Virus record (IMG/VR): IMGVR_UViG_3300044630_000280
Location: 1 to 64,000 of that record
DNA length: 64,000 nucleotides
Direction: 5' to 3' (one strand)
Source: a virus
Within the stretch, counting starts at the first letter, position 1; every line of letters starts with the position of its first letter. The position numbers and the translations under genes are program-made. Below, piece after piece: positions 18,001 through 27,376 of the stretch. The notes below the pieces were generated by a model. That model did no database searches. It saw nothing but the letters and a program-made list of their open reading frames with translations, and was not told the origin of the DNA.

Positions 18001-19157
18001 TCGCCGGGTAGTTCTTTCTTGAGTGTGTTACCTAAGAAGTCTTTAAGCTGGCTAGTTGGTACACCTTGTGTAGCTCTGCGGATTTGATCTAACTCAAACT
18101 TCAAACCTAAGCGTTCACCAGCAACTTCAAAGCTAGCAAACAAGCCAGCACGTGATGCAGCATCAGCACCATCTAAACCCTTAGCCCTACCCTCTGCGTA
18201 CTCTTGACCAAACGAGTTTACAAACATGCTGCTAAGTACTAATGCTGAACTACCAGTCATAGCACCGCCAACCATAGCAGGTAACTGCTGAGCAATAGAA
18301 CTAATAGCCCCTTCAGCCATACGACCTAGATACTGTTTGTTCTGCCCCATTGATTGGATTTGATTGCGGGACTCAGCGGCTCTCTTAGCAAACCCTGCAG
18401 CGTATTCATCTGCACCTACTAAGTCAGAGATAGCTTGGTTAACACCAACTGCACCTTGAATATAACCTTCCAATGCAGCTTTAGCACCACGCATACCTAG
18501 CGAAGCGTTCTCATATTTTTTCTGAGTTTCAAAATCAAACTGGCTAGGTTCTGCTACACCTTGCTGTGACATGAACTTAGACTCACCACCCGGGGCTACA
18601 CCTGCTTCTGCTGCTTGTTCTGCAGCTACTGCGGCAAACTCAGGCTTCTCACCTTTAGCAATTAACTCGCGCTCACGGGCTTCTTTACGAGGGTCAAACT
18701 TTTCTAATGCTTGGTTTTGTGGTTTTGCATAACGCTCAGCACGTTCACGGGCTATATCACCTATGACACCGGGTTGTCTTTCAAGTACTGCACGACGTGC
18801 GGGGGATGCAGCGTCATAGCTCTGTTGAATACTACGACGTACCTCTGGTTTAACTGGGAGAGTTGAAGTCTTATCTGGAGTGCCTTTGAACCCAGTCATC
18901 ACACTACGTTCAGGTCCAGCTACCTCCATGATAGATGAACCAAGATCACCACCCATAGCATCAGAGGTGGCGAAGTCTTCAGTAGGCTTAGCTTCTTTTT
19001 TAGCAGCTGCCTTAGATTCTGCTTTAGCTTCTTGCTTTGCCGCAGCTGGTTTTACAGACGGTAGAATATCAGTTTCGATAGCCTTAATAATATCTTCTTG
19101 TGACATATCGTCAGGAAAATTAACCTGACCTACACCCTCTACGTTTACACGTGGCAT
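12015..19157 (-). CDS. Giant virion or ejected protein, 2380 aa, with metallopeptidase motif
   Basis: The N-terminus (RVNVEGVGQVNFPDDMSQ) is of the type found on phage structural proteins. A long Pro/Glu/Lys-rich linker region with repeated ESTRNE/LEVEPPE-like pieces spans about residues 450-1050. A zincin motif VLHEAMHATG lies near 1255-1264. The C-terminal 900 residues are helical and resemble the large polyvalent or PLxRFG-type proteins of podoviruses, thought to be carried in the head and injected. It is the last gene of the late unit and follows two probable ejection proteins, which supports this. The exact role is unknown; the peptidase activity is inferred from the motif only. Confidence 0.75.
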   Translation of the reverse strand: MPRVNVEGVGQVNFPDDMSQEDIIKAIETDILPSVKPAAAKQEAKAESKAAAKKEAKPTEDFATSDAMGGDLGSSIMEVAGPERSVMTGFKGTPDKTSTLPVKPEVRRSIQQSYDAASPARRAVLERQPGVIGDIARERAERYAKPQNQALEKFDPRKEARERELIAKGEKPEFAAVAAEQAAEAGVAPGGESKFMSQQGVAEPSQFDFETQKKYENASLGMRGAKAALEGYIQGAVGVNQAISDLVGADEYAAGFAKRAAESRNQIQSMGQNKQYLGRMAEGAISSIAQQLPAMVGGAMTGSSALVLSSMFVNSFGQEYAEGRAKGLDGADAASRAGLFASFEVAGERLGLKFELDQIRRATQGVPTSQLKDFLGNTLKKELPGEYFTTTGQFAVDKSAIGLNKDATLGDYLEQMADTTVQTLMQSGMMTAGTKGVGALTGKFAGKKEEVPDLNRIKETLSNTKGLDEQEGTVEVGPLTPDSERYTGRADQDATLGAITQTPAPPTNLALEKTRNEAIETEPPAPTPVDPLAALQSARNEGIETEPPVTPTATLPKDLAGAKPRYSYGDKGFELKFESDIDRAAYIAAQPNPSKRDADYLNFVMQNTGMSEDEVRAHGKDIRGLIKTLAKTGEAGTTLVIPAMTAAQAQAQPTAPKAAEPTPIDPEQLTALTQDFMVKGFAEDDAQMLAEQMLKDSNVGRVGRVLERDVAEDEQRTVEGKAERAEQQILGGDNVTTEPPAFVTQPSTDQYGDGLPSEQQLPAGGTSGPIARGLDASRRLVGQFDSRDEREQDSLDANKQRVQSQVSQAFNREAYPDLGVQLGADWVRQTLARNPTPEEYQDAAYARLEELNGRAPEFSQPAKETPRVAETPKAVEAKEERQEAPKPAAPAVNKKEVEQTARGGWFELPDAERLELQGDLQFLKDSGRTITVNNIPEEIRAKLSSAALINIKSALDQDVDATIAALTPSSKTEPAPLELESTRNEELEVEPPEVTSVAKSEAAVDREVKKRAPGGGRKKSETAKTTEERRQQVNEINQFTRDVKTLINVANKFAQRQEFGTFATQEELDAKEEQRVNKLEQMRAELYRLAQSKNPQTGYVLAKDYIRGLKPAELARAKNVYESRKAAALKPQAARSTVKAEVTEQTPYEAEQQLDMQPDPIFKKFKTLKDALLHVLSSANPIEQMLAARLLQPDNLGTVNTVGFRVVESDDKDIPSDIKSELDSDAVGYFVPTSKDNMVYVRGESYGENEQGINSEIVLHEAMHATGSKKIAFAQLAIEQGQPVEPKLASAVAELQMLMEKAKAAFDALPRGERNFKLNHLNKAGAFTDIQEFYAYGLTDPTMKEFLLTKVPGTTTKTSGFDTFVDILLKLFGIDPKVQSGLKDLVLISHEIMGAKEPSGKQLLSMADTALRQKAKSKKTDVDTAIDKLKAGKTAEERLNALGSLSKVARDPSLWSDYIKLKWKYMNPEKLDVMLRASTTNRLYRIAKEIGVGEDSINDIQKGIEEKNAFRMRTIHKVEDIVRGWVKLKGKESQRVSDLMHVSTMAQVDPAVNKSDAKLNAVWNSLSDKAKQVYIDARDFYTDHYNLYRGLLNQRIANANITGPAKQMLMDEVRKLYETGAKLSPYFPIMRYGKYWATLGKGENKQFIMREAGQERDFLMDEYVKEQNMKGDRRTKDQMIKDGDIKLGQDMQSLQREAMQSSEILKKLFTMVDGITATDTATKEEIKKDIFTMHLVAMPEGTFRKQFMPRQNTAGYSRDAMRNFIVMGNRFANQLANIKYAPKIRNGISGARASIEKNPNKARMEMFINRIAARAEEELNPPEMDTVAEKIARTATKSAFIWQMTSIKSAVAQQFSVITHAMPVMWKHFGYGKTTAEMMRMARDAYKQVGVTSKDAKGNVIYTAPSIGSSSIVRNNPDLVRAFRALRESGVQDATRTMDLANRKKTASENYSPVISTVETLMTAPFHFGERMSREITFMSAFSLAMDKFKSEPDHNKRVNKSIDLALEITKESLFDYSDANTPELMRSTPVRVAAQYRKFQVFNVEFLCRNFMEIFSSLPKEQRMGALKAFTGTLGMTALLTGIRGTFMYSVVMGIIQGMINLIRMAGDDDDELELWQTNFKKYFENVWLPEMFGEPTIGGVPLSELMLTGTIDNLTGYDISSSLSMDFWFTDESPPSDWGNFVADTLVDWGGASVGLVDTWAKGVKDAQNGDWVKAFEKWTPAMFRGLLTDVRYTQEGARTGSLQIIKEAAEFTKAQLAMQALGYKTKGLAERQKDIFAYNNAKQKITTQRADIIKQIERSAELDKDERFQAMIDKAVRFNSMYPNPELTIEFADIERAFERRLKLLQGNVRGITPELKFADLLDLQDRTEKLLDEESQ

Positions 19158-19172
19158 ATCAGCTACCTTATA

Positions 19173-21767
19173 TTAATTACGTGGTCGTGTATAGTTAAAT
19201 GACCCATCTGCATTTGGTGTTAAAGGCCCTGCTGCTGGTGGTGCTACTGGAGCTGGGTTTACCGCTGCGCCTCTAGCGGGAGGTAGTGGATTCTTAGCCT
19301 CGATCTCTCTTCTGATTCTATCTGAAACTACTTTCCCTGCTGCCACTGGATCACGATTTTCTTTTTTAGCTAAGGCTTCAGCAGCTTGAATTTCTTTACG
19401 CCCCGGACCCATCATTGTTGCGCTAAGAACTTCTTTATTTACTTTTTCATTTCTTTCTGCAACAGCTTTTATACGTGCCGAATCCGCATTTGCTGGGTCT
19501 ACTACTGCTCCAGTTTCAGCACGTAGGGTAGCAGGAGCTGCATATACACCAGCAGCAGTTACTGTGGGTTGCATTGCATTAGCTTCTATTAATGCTTGGC
19601 GCATAGTAGAGGGGTTCTCAGGTTCACCTCTAAATACTTTCTCTGCATATAATATTTCAGCTTGCTGAATAACCTTGTCCTTGTTTGCGCCTTTAGCCAC
19701 TATAAGTTCATTTTTAAGCGCTTGTATCTCAAGTTTATTTGCTGCATCCATTTGTTTGATAGATATCTCTGCACGGTGCTTTAACAACTCTTTATTAATA
19801 TTGAAGTACTGTTCACCAGCTCTAGTCTTTAAGGATTCAGCTTCTTTTTCGTTACCTAATCTACGCTCGTACTCACTACGATTAACGGCACGACTAGCAT
19901 CTTCCAAATCTTCCAACAATTTCTTACGTAGTTTTTTATCTTCTACATTAGCTTCAATTAGATTACCACCAGCATTAATAAACCCGTTCAAAGCTGGACC
20001 CGGAGTTCTACCCCAGTCAATTAAAAACTTAGTTAAGCGATCTTGTGCAGCTTCACGTGTTTCACCTTCAATTTTTGCTTTTCTTTCGGCTATAGCTTGC
20101 TGTTCCGCAATAGCTGGATTAATAAACCCTGCTGCTTTTCTTTCCGCATCTCTGCTAGCTATAATCTCGTTTACATTTTGTTCCGATTTAAGTTTTTCTG
20201 CATTGGCTTGAGCCTGCAGTGTTTGTTCATATGCTGCGTATGGATCTGCTGGTTTTACAGCTTGTGTGGCTATACCTTTTCTAGCCTCGTCAGCAACACT
20301 ACCTTTTAAATCTGGGTATGGTGCATCTGTTACAGGCGGCTCTGCTGGGAATCTTGTATCCTCAGGGGTAACAGTCATCTCAGGTTTAATTACCGGAGTC
20401 GTTGGAGATTCTTTTGCTAACGCACCTAAGATACCCTTTTTAGTGTCCTTTAAATCTTTAACTTCTTTATCTTTCTCTTTGTCTTTTTCTGGGTCATCGA
20501 CTTCTTTACCTTCCTTGAAGGCAACAGCACCACCAGCAGCCATACCCTTGATCCCGCTACGTAAGGCATTACGGCGAGCTAGTTCTGCATCAACATCTTC
20601 TCCTGTAGCAGGGTCTGTGCTTTGGTCTTTATCTTTTTGTTCTAACTGCCCATCAGATAATTTACGCAGCATACTTGGTAGCTTAGCAGGTGGAACACCC
20701 GTAGCAATACCACCACCAGCCATTTCTTTAACTGCACCCCCGTTAGCACCGAATGCAGACTTAGCTGTTTTATATAGTTCTAAGCCAGCACCAATACTAC
20801 CCATTGCTTGTGATGCAGCTGATGGTTGCGCTTGGTACATCTGGGTAGTAGAAGCTTGCATAGGCAAACCACGTAACATGTTCGATAGAACACCCAACTG
20901 CATGAGCGGGTATTGCTGTGACGTAGCGTAATCTTGAACAATCTGGTTGAGGCGGTTTTGTTCAAAGTCTTGTTGTGTTTTACCAACAGCTAACTGTTGA
21001 CCCATTAAACCTAGTTCTTGACCGTACTGCTGCTGTCCTAATGCACCCAAAGTCTGAGCGCCTTGTAGCCCTTGACCTAAACCCTGTAAGTTTAAGTTAG
21101 CACCGAACTGCTGAGCTTGTTGAGCGTTTTGATATGCGTTTTGCATACCTTTACCGTATATGTCGCTTTGTTGCATTGCAAGATTACGTTGACGCTCTGC
21201 TTCTACAAGTGCAGAACCTGAACCACCAAACGCACCTTGCTGTATAGCTTTAGCTTGGTTCATCTGACCTTGCATAGCTGATTGACGTGCAGCTTCACGT
21301 AGCTCAGGGGCTACTGCGCCTTCCATATAAGGAGACATGTAGGCTTGCATTGCATAAGGATTTGTAGCTTGTTGTGCGTACTGATTACCAGCTTGCATTG
21401 AACCTAAGCCAGCCATCCCTGCCATTTGGGAGCCGTATTGGGTTTGTCCGGGCAATTGGTAGTTTTGGATTCCCCGCATTGCCTGCGATTGTAGGGGGGT
21501 AAAGCCTGCAACGGTCTCACCGGAACCACCACGCGCTTGATCGTATTGTGCATAAGATTGATATGGTTTAAACCCACGGACATTACCTTTAGCATCAAGG
21601 TCATATATTTGTTTCTCGGTCGCCTCTGTCATCTTTGTTACATACGGCTCCAAGTACTCAGGGATATTGGATGTGTATGTAGTGCCTGTAGAGGTAGTGC
21701 CACCACCACCGCCACCGAGGTTAAACGTAAACCACTCAGGGTTAAATAGCCATTTTAGGATGTTCAT
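19173..21767 (-). CDS. Probable internal/ejection virion protein, 864 aa
   Basis: The first 350 residues are Gly/Gln/Ala-rich with many short helices (NQYAQQATNPYAMQAYMSP and similar), as seen in podovirus internal virion proteins. A GGGIATG-type glycine region follows. Then comes a charged linker rich in Asp/Lys (about 400-450), and a helical coiled region at about 500-680. It is located between a gp13-like gene and the giant protein, matching the order of ejection proteins in T7-like phages. The assignment rests on composition and order. Confidence 0.65.
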   Translation of the reverse strand: MNILKWLFNPEWFTFNLGGGGGGTTSTGTTYTSNIPEYLEPYVTKMTEATEKQIYDLDAKGNVRGFKPYQSYAQYDQARGGSGETVAGFTPLQSQAMRGIQNYQLPGQTQYGSQMAGMAGLGSMQAGNQYAQQATNPYAMQAYMSPYMEGAVAPELREAARQSAMQGQMNQAKAIQQGAFGGSGSALVEAERQRNLAMQQSDIYGKGMQNAYQNAQQAQQFGANLNLQGLGQGLQGAQTLGALGQQQYGQELGLMGQQLAVGKTQQDFEQNRLNQIVQDYATSQQYPLMQLGVLSNMLRGLPMQASTTQMYQAQPSAASQAMGSIGAGLELYKTAKSAFGANGGAVKEMAGGGIATGVPPAKLPSMLRKLSDGQLEQKDKDQSTDPATGEDVDAELARRNALRSGIKGMAAGGAVAFKEGKEVDDPEKDKEKDKEVKDLKDTKKGILGALAKESPTTPVIKPEMTVTPEDTRFPAEPPVTDAPYPDLKGSVADEARKGIATQAVKPADPYAAYEQTLQAQANAEKLKSEQNVNEIIASRDAERKAAGFINPAIAEQQAIAERKAKIEGETREAAQDRLTKFLIDWGRTPGPALNGFINAGGNLIEANVEDKKLRKKLLEDLEDASRAVNRSEYERRLGNEKEAESLKTRAGEQYFNINKELLKHRAEISIKQMDAANKLEIQALKNELIVAKGANKDKVIQQAEILYAEKVFRGEPENPSTMRQALIEANAMQPTVTAAGVYAAPATLRAETGAVVDPANADSARIKAVAERNEKVNKEVLSATMMGPGRKEIQAAEALAKKENRDPVAAGKVVSDRIRREIEAKNPLPPARGAAVNPAPVAPPAAGPLTPNADGSFNYTRPRN

Positions 21768-22171
21768 ATACTAATCCTCATTACTTGGTGGGTGTTTTCC
21801 ATACCCATTTTTTTATACATATCAACCAGCGTACCTTTAGCCCAACATTGTGCTTTAGTGGCACCATAGCTACGCATCCAATTCATTGCTTCTGCAAATA
21901 CATGATCTCTTACTATCCCTTTACCACCCATTAAATTTACATGGGCAATACGCTCACGGGGGTAGTCCATAAACTCTACAGTTACTGCACCCGTTATACC
22001 CTGCTCTGGTTCGTCCCAGACTAATAAAAATACTTTACCTGTACGTACTGCGTATTCAACCTGCTCAATAGTAGTAGCTTCAGGCTCTAGATCAATCGCC
22101 TTTTGTAGTAAAGGTGCGGCTATAGGCCATACTTGTGGTAATTGGTTAGGTGTTATATGGTATAAGGGCAT
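21764..22171 (-). CDS. GNAT-fold internal virion protein, T7 gp13-like, 135 aa
   Basis: The pattern of an acetyltransferase fold is visible: VFLLVWDEPEQGITGAVTVE strands, then MGGKGIVRDHVFAEAMNWMR as the cofactor-loop and helix region, and a C-terminal MYKKMGMEN strand-turn. T7 gp13 and its relatives share this fold and act in virion assembly rather than as proven enzymes. It overlaps the ejection protein gene by 4 bases and follows a related virion gene, which fits that role. Confidence 0.75.
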   Translation of the reverse strand: MPLYHITPNQLPQVWPIAAPLLQKAIDLEPEATTIEQVEYAVRTGKVFLLVWDEPEQGITGAVTVEFMDYPRERIAHVNLMGGKGIVRDHVFAEAMNWMRSYGATKAQCWAKGTLVDMYKKMGMENTHQVMRISI

Positions 22172-22173
22172 CT

Positions 22174-24003
22174 TTATTTAGGTAAGTGTTTAGTTGCTTT
22201 CGAGTTAACTGCGACTTTGCCTTTGCCAATACTTTTCTTACGATCAGCTTGGACACGTTCCATCATTTGGTAGAGCTTTCTTGCACCGGCCTCTGTAGAT
22301 CCATTTCCCAACTCTGATACGATACGTGCAGGCACCACGAACTCACCATCAGCAAGACGAGCGGGCTGACGATTACCAATAGTAGCAGGGATAGAATCAC
22401 TAACGCCATCACCGGGACCTTTCAATAAACGACCACCATCGGAATAACCACCTAAGCCATACATGATACCGCCGTTTGCGGCGTAGGTTGGATATTTATC
22501 AAAATATTCTTCAATCCAAGGCGGTAATTCAGCACGACCCATACCACCAATACCAGCTATACCAAAAGTTTCAAGTCGTTTAATCATTTCTGGACTAACA
22601 GTATTTGAAGAACCGCCTTTTGAAGAACCGCCTTTTGCATAGCCTACAGCACCGCCATTAGCAGCTGCATGGAATACATTTGAGTCAGTAACGTTGGACT
22701 TAGGTAAGTCAACAGGTTTAATACCAACACGCTTACCAATCTTTTTTAACGAAGTTAGCGAAGCATTCAGGGGGTCTTTGAGGCGTGTATCTACATCCGC
22801 ATCTGTATTAATACTCTTAGCACTTTCTCTTTTAGCGTATGCATCTAGATACTCTTCGTCAGCCCTTTGTTGTTCTGCGGAACGAATACCCATCATCTGT
22901 GCATATCTCTTTGACGCATCCGAACTTACCGTTGTACCGCCTTTAGCATATCTCTGTTCGCCACTATAAGGATCAACAGGAGTGTCAATACCAGCGTTAA
23001 TTACGTTGTTTTGTATTGGGCGCTGTGCCATAGGGTTGCTATACATAGCAGTCTGTAACTGAGACTGTGGGTACATCTGGTTTGAACTCAGTGCATTTTG
23101 TGCAGACATCTGTTCAACTGCACCACCTATACCATAAGTTATACCGCCTTCAGCGTAAGGAGTTGGTTGGTAAATTGGGTTGTACTCAATAGTGCTAGGT
23201 TCACTAGCTTGAAACTGCGACATATTACTACGTGCGTATTGTTTCTTTGGTGGGCCGCCAGAGCTTGGTTTAGGGGCAAGTAACGTACCTACTGCCTGCA
23301 TACCAAGCGTAGTTGCTAATGGGTTGTCTTTAGCAAACTTCATCGCAGACTCAAACCCTTTTTGTAACCCGGTTGATGCAGCTTCTGACCCCGCATGTGC
23401 AATATCTACGCCGGGCATTTCAGCATAGTCCACCCCTTTTAATAAATTTGCGTTAGGGTCGATTGGGTTGCCGGGGGTGCCGAGAGTCGGTGTGGCAGGG
23501 GGAGGGGTACCGGGTGATATGCCCATAGGAGGAGCGCTGGAAGGTGCCGTATATGCACTAGTAGCCTCTGGTACTGCAGGGGGGAGGGCGGAGGGAGTGC
23601 CGGTGGATATACCCATAGGAGGAGCACTGGAAGGTGCCGCATACGAACTAGTTAACTGCCCTGCGCTGTTCGTAATCCCCGGGTTAACTGCTTGCTTAGC
23701 GACTTCTACACCTGCGCTTTTAGCAGCTTCTACACCAGCTTGTTGCGCCCCAGCTTGAATAATTCCTTGTTTACTTGCCTCTAATGCAGCTGTAGTACCG
23801 AGATTAGCAACAGTAGGAGCAGCGGCAGCAGTAGCAGCAGTGGTAGCAGCAGTGGTAGCAGCAGGGGCAGCCATAAGCAAGGGGGCGGCAGCACTAGTAA
23901 CAACAGGAGCGGCGGCGGCAGTAGTAGCGGCAAGGGCAGGGGCGGCAGCGGCGGCGGCGGCGGCTTTAGCACCGGCAGCACCAATAATAGCAATTAACGG
24001 CAT
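22174..24003 (-). CDS. Ala-rich virion-associated protein, 609 aa
   Basis: The first 120 residues are almost pure Ala with Val/Thr/Pro. Two repeats of a SAPPMGIS-(P/T)GTP block follow near 130-170, then Gly-rich segments with YAEGGITYG and YAKGG motifs. The C-terminal 90 residues (DGVSDSIPATIGNRQPARL, then ADGEFVVPARIVSELGNGS) form a conserved phage module seen at the end of many head/tail-associated proteins. It lies in the ejection protein group; precise role unknown. Confidence 0.65.
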   Translation of the reverse strand: MPLIAIIGAAGAKAAAAAAAAPALAATTAAAAPVVTSAAAPLLMAAPAATTAATTAATAAAAPTVANLGTTAALEASKQGIIQAGAQQAGVEAAKSAGVEVAKQAVNPGITNSAGQLTSSYAAPSSAPPMGISTGTPSALPPAVPEATSAYTAPSSAPPMGISPGTPPPATPTLGTPGNPIDPNANLLKGVDYAEMPGVDIAHAGSEAASTGLQKGFESAMKFAKDNPLATTLGMQAVGTLLAPKPSSGGPPKKQYARSNMSQFQASEPSTIEYNPIYQPTPYAEGGITYGIGGAVEQMSAQNALSSNQMYPQSQLQTAMYSNPMAQRPIQNNVINAGIDTPVDPYSGEQRYAKGGTTVSSDASKRYAQMMGIRSAEQQRADEEYLDAYAKRESAKSINTDADVDTRLKDPLNASLTSLKKIGKRVGIKPVDLPKSNVTDSNVFHAAANGGAVGYAKGGSSKGGSSNTVSPEMIKRLETFGIAGIGGMGRAELPPWIEEYFDKYPTYAANGGIMYGLGGYSDGGRLLKGPGDGVSDSIPATIGNRQPARLADGEFVVPARIVSELGNGSTEAGARKLYQMMERVQADRKKSIGKGKVAVNSKATKHLPK

Positions 24004-24329
24004 CAGATCACCTCGTCAAGGACTTTGGGGGACTGCATCTCGGTACCCCGTAAATTATGTAAACAACATAGCACCACATCATCAGTCAAAGATACAAATA
24101 CGTGCTTCTTCCCCGCCGGTACAGTCAGCAGGGCTGGGGCTACATGCCTAGAAACTTCGGCACCATCTTCCCAATATGAAACTTCACCACGTGCTACTAG
24201 AGTAATATGGTCATGCTCGTGTACATGCTGCACTGCTACAGAATGTTTGTTGTCGATAGTATAAGCTCGGACCCAAATATCATCTGCTTCGGCGAACTCA
24301 ACATAGTCAGGATTTGTATTTATATGCAT
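24003..24329 (-). CDS. Cupin-like small protein (first of two), 108 aa
   Basis: A single-domain cupin pattern is visible: HVHEHDHITLVARGEVSYWEDG, then PALLTVPAGKKHVFVSLTDD, which carry the paired His and the later His of cupin metal sites. It is similar to the cupin at 31987-32349. I chose ATG at 24329 (after the preceding stop); an upstream TTG at 24365 would overlap that gene by 17 bases. It sits among tail and ejection genes, so a virion or assembly role is possible. Enzymatic activity is unproven. Confidence 0.7.
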   Translation of the reverse strand: MHINTNPDYVEFAEADDIWVRAYTIDNKHSVAVQHVHEHDHITLVARGEVSYWEDGAEVSRHVAPALLTVPAGKKHVFVSLTDDVVLCCLHNLRGTEMQSPKVLDEVI

Positions 24330-24348
24330 ATTTGTCAATGATATCAGT

Positions 24349-25029
24349 TTATAGCGCGGAAACAAAGGTCATTGTGGCAACTACCGAGGCTGTTGCAGGA
24401 GTTACAACCGGGGTTGTAGTGGCAGGGAAAGTTGTTATACTAATCAGGTCGCTCTCTGTTGCCCACCATAACTCAACAAACTCATTAGCGCCTAAAGAAA
24501 CAAAATAGTTCCAGCCATATATCTGATGCGCCTCATCTCCTGCCGAAGCGCTTTTACGTGCAGGTAGAGAAATAACACCCTTAGACCCCGGAATATCTAT
24601 CCCTGCGCCGGGGCCATCTTGTCGTAACCATATACTTACATCATGGATTGCGTTGTCTGTATTTTTAAATTGCGCAGACCATTGTAGATTGTAAAGCCCT
24701 GCCTTTTCAACAGTAATCCTAGACCCACTTACTATAGATACACCACTGGCAAAATCGACAGTATCAAACGTCATAACCGTAGCGGTATCAGCTGTTGTAG
24801 TTTGTATGGTTAAATCTTGAAAAGCACCGTACGGAGCGTAAAATTTACTACCCCCTGTAGACAAACTTAACTGCGCTGCAAGGTTATCAATGGTATTAAA
24901 GTATTGACGTAGTATGTTGTTTAGTGAGTCTAAGTACGCACGGTCATATGCAACCGGCGCAAGTGGTAGCGCTGGGGTTTTAGTTTTAGTTAACTCAACT
25001 GAGTCTGTAACAACAATACTCGTGGTCAT
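24349..25029 (-). CDS. Probable tail-associated beta-sandwich protein, 226 aa
   Basis: The N-terminal 80 residues contain a helical oligomerisation stretch ([20 protein letters not shown]). The remainder resembles the C1q/TNF-like jelly-roll found at the tips of phage fibres: [44 protein letters not shown]. It may be a receptor-binding or spike protein. It overlaps the nozzle-type protein by 4 bases. Confidence 0.65.
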   Translation of the reverse strand: MTTSIVVTDSVELTKTKTPALPLAPVAYDRAYLDSLNNILRQYFNTIDNLAAQLSLSTGGSKFYAPYGAFQDLTIQTTTADTATVMTFDTVDFASGVSIVSGSRITVEKAGLYNLQWSAQFKNTDNAIHDVSIWLRQDGPGAGIDIPGSKGVISLPARKSASAGDEAHQIYGWNYFVSLGANEFVELWWATESDLISITTFPATTTPVVTPATASVVATMTFVSAL

Positions 25030-27368
25030 CGTCTACCATCCGGTTTAACATCCATACGAGGTGTGCCTAACTGCCACTGTGTACCAACGGTGTTTGATTC
25101 AACTCTTAATGCCATCTGTCTACCACGCACTCGAGTATAAATAATCTCAGTAAATTCTTGTACGTTATGTGTACGCACGTTGGAATAGTTTTGCGCTGTG
25201 GATACTGTAGGTGAAGTTGTAGGTCCATAAGGCGAGCCGGGATTTTGCTTAGGGCGCAACGTAAATTGAACCTGTGGGGTATCCGCTGTGTTACTTGTGT
25301 TAGACCCATCAAATGTAATGTCAGGCAGCATTCTCCATACGAACCCATAGTTATGCCCATCACCAATATCAAAGTCCGAAGACTGGACATAAGCATTAAT
25401 AGCACTTGGCGGGTTTGTTAGACCATCGTCAACAGCAGCTTCATGGAACACGATCTGATCTGTCAATGTTGCAGCTTGTGGGAACTGACGTAGTGGGCTA
25501 TCTAACCAAGCAGTGCGTGACATAGTGCCGTAGTACCATACACGATCAAGGTAGTTAAATATGACATACTTATCAATCACATCTGAGTTAGCTGAGCAAT
25601 AGAAGAACCATACTTCACTATACCCCTCGTTAGTGCCAGCAAAGAACTGACTAAGCTGGTTACGGTTAATGTCATCAAACACGTAAGAACGAAGTGCGCA
25701 AGGTAATGTTTCTACACGACCAGAGTATGCATAGAATTTATCTGTACCCATCCAGTAAGTAACACCAGCCGCAGTAGCCGCAGCATTAGGAGAAGCAATA
25801 GAAATATTATCAGCTAGTAGGGTAAAGCCCCACACATTAGGTGGTCCAAGATACTGCATACCATACACAGCAGTGTCAGTCCAAACAAGAATTTCTTGAC
25901 GAGTCTGTAATGCACTAACAATCTGGGAGCCATGTGAAAGTCTGTAAAAACCTGCTTGGCTTGTACCATCAGTTCTAAATGTCCAATCTGTATAACTCTC
26001 TGTGCCTGTCCAACGGATAAGCATTGGGTCCATAGTAGCCTGACCGTAGTCGTTACAGCCGAATGCAATAGTAATGCGGGATGAGTCAGAAACTAAGATT
26101 TGATTAATAACAACTGGAGCATCGGATGTACCTGCAATTGCCACACCTGAGGCTGACGCTGTAGCCGCTATGCTTAATATATAAGTACCCGTTCTTCCGG
26201 TACCTGTACCAAATGCAGCAATCGTTGCGCCTGCTGGAATACCAGCACCAGCTATCTCCATACCAACATGTATAGCACCTTCGTACACATCTGTAACAGT
26301 GATGGTTGTAAGTGTGTTGGTAGTTGTAGCTAAGCCAGAGAAGACACCTACTGCATGTGATGGGTTGTTTGTACTAAAGTCAGGGAATAACTCAGGACCC
26401 GGTGCCCAATGGTATAGAGTGCCACCTCGTGGGCAGAACAACAAGTCTTGACCAAAGTTACTCTGGCTCCACAAACGAAGCTTAGTATTAACTGATGTAG
26501 ATATTGACTGACCCCAACCAGCATAACTTGAAGCATCTTGTACGTTGATGTTGTTTGCATGCGCTACAGCAATAGTGCCATTAGTTCCACGTACGCAGCC
26601 AGTGAAGGTAAGTGAAGTTATACCTGAGTAAGTTATAAGCTCTTGTTCAATTAATATTATTCCAGATGTAGGGAACCCAGTAGTAGACTGCACTGTTATA
26701 GTAGTAGCCGAATTATTTATGCCACCAATTACATTAATCTTAGTTGTCTCAACGTTTGTAGCCACACCACCCCATAGACCAGCGCCCCAGCCTGTTTGTG
26801 TAGAGCCTACGTCTGACGCAGTATTTAATTGATACGCTGCTTGTACTGTACCACCCCCAGTAGCGCTTGAGGTAGCCGCAGTATCCACTACGATTGAGTA
26901 CGTATTTGAATCTATATAGGTTACTCGATGTTCACGATTAAACTCAGCGGCAGGTATACCAGCAAACCCCGTAGCGCCAGAGAAAGTAACAAAGTCACCT
27001 GTGATAGCACCGTGGTTAGCATCGGCTACAGTAACAACTACAGAACTATTGGTTGTAGTAAATGGGTTGGTAAGCGTAGCAAATTGGCGTATAGGGGTTA
27101 CATCGTTAAACTCACCACCTAGTTCAATATAAAACTTTGATGATGTGCCGACACCTAGCATGTTGTAGCCAGCTAGGGTTACCCAATTCCATAACGAACG
27201 TGCAGTGCCTAAGTAAGTAGTATCAGATAAAAGTCTCCACCCACCTATCTTTTCAGGATAGCCAGAACGAAACCTTATCTTGTCACAGTCATACCAGCCA
27301 CCCTCGTTAGAGAGCGTAGTGCCCTCACGGTTAACCCCGGGGCGAAACTGAAGTTTTTGTAGGGGCAT
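25026..27368 (-). CDS. Tail nozzle / tail tubular B-like protein, 780 aa
   Basis: The N-terminus ([12 protein letters not shown], then [18 protein letters not shown]) is a signature of podovirus tail proteins of the tubular B or stabilisation class, with beta-propeller-like repeats downstream ([30 protein letters not shown]). Inserted modules of adhesion type occur at about residues 95-160, 215-275 and 355-410, the last one shared with fibre genes nearby. It would form the tail tip. The exact family was not checked. Confidence 0.7.
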   Translation of the reverse strand: MPLQKLQFRPGVNREGTTLSNEGGWYDCDKIRFRSGYPEKIGGWRLLSDTTYLGTARSLWNWVTLAGYNMLGVGTSSKFYIELGGEFNDVTPIRQFATLTNPFTTTNSSVVVTVADANHGAITGDFVTFSGATGFAGIPAAEFNREHRVTYIDSNTYSIVVDTAATSSATGGGTVQAAYQLNTASDVGSTQTGWGAGLWGGVATNVETTKINVIGGINNSATTITVQSTTGFPTSGIILIEQELITYSGITSLTFTGCVRGTNGTIAVAHANNINVQDASSYAGWGQSISTSVNTKLRLWSQSNFGQDLLFCPRGGTLYHWAPGPELFPDFSTNNPSHAVGVFSGLATTTNTLTTITVTDVYEGAIHVGMEIAGAGIPAGATIAAFGTGTGRTGTYILSIAATASASGVAIAGTSDAPVVINQILVSDSSRITIAFGCNDYGQATMDPMLIRWTGTESYTDWTFRTDGTSQAGFYRLSHGSQIVSALQTRQEILVWTDTAVYGMQYLGPPNVWGFTLLADNISIASPNAAATAAGVTYWMGTDKFYAYSGRVETLPCALRSYVFDDINRNQLSQFFAGTNEGYSEVWFFYCSANSDVIDKYVIFNYLDRVWYYGTMSRTAWLDSPLRQFPQAATLTDQIVFHEAAVDDGLTNPPSAINAYVQSSDFDIGDGHNYGFVWRMLPDITFDGSNTSNTADTPQVQFTLRPKQNPGSPYGPTTSPTVSTAQNYSNVRTHNVQEFTEIIYTRVRGRQMALRVESNTVGTQWQLGTPRMDVKPDGRR

Positions 27369-27376
27369 CGTGCACC

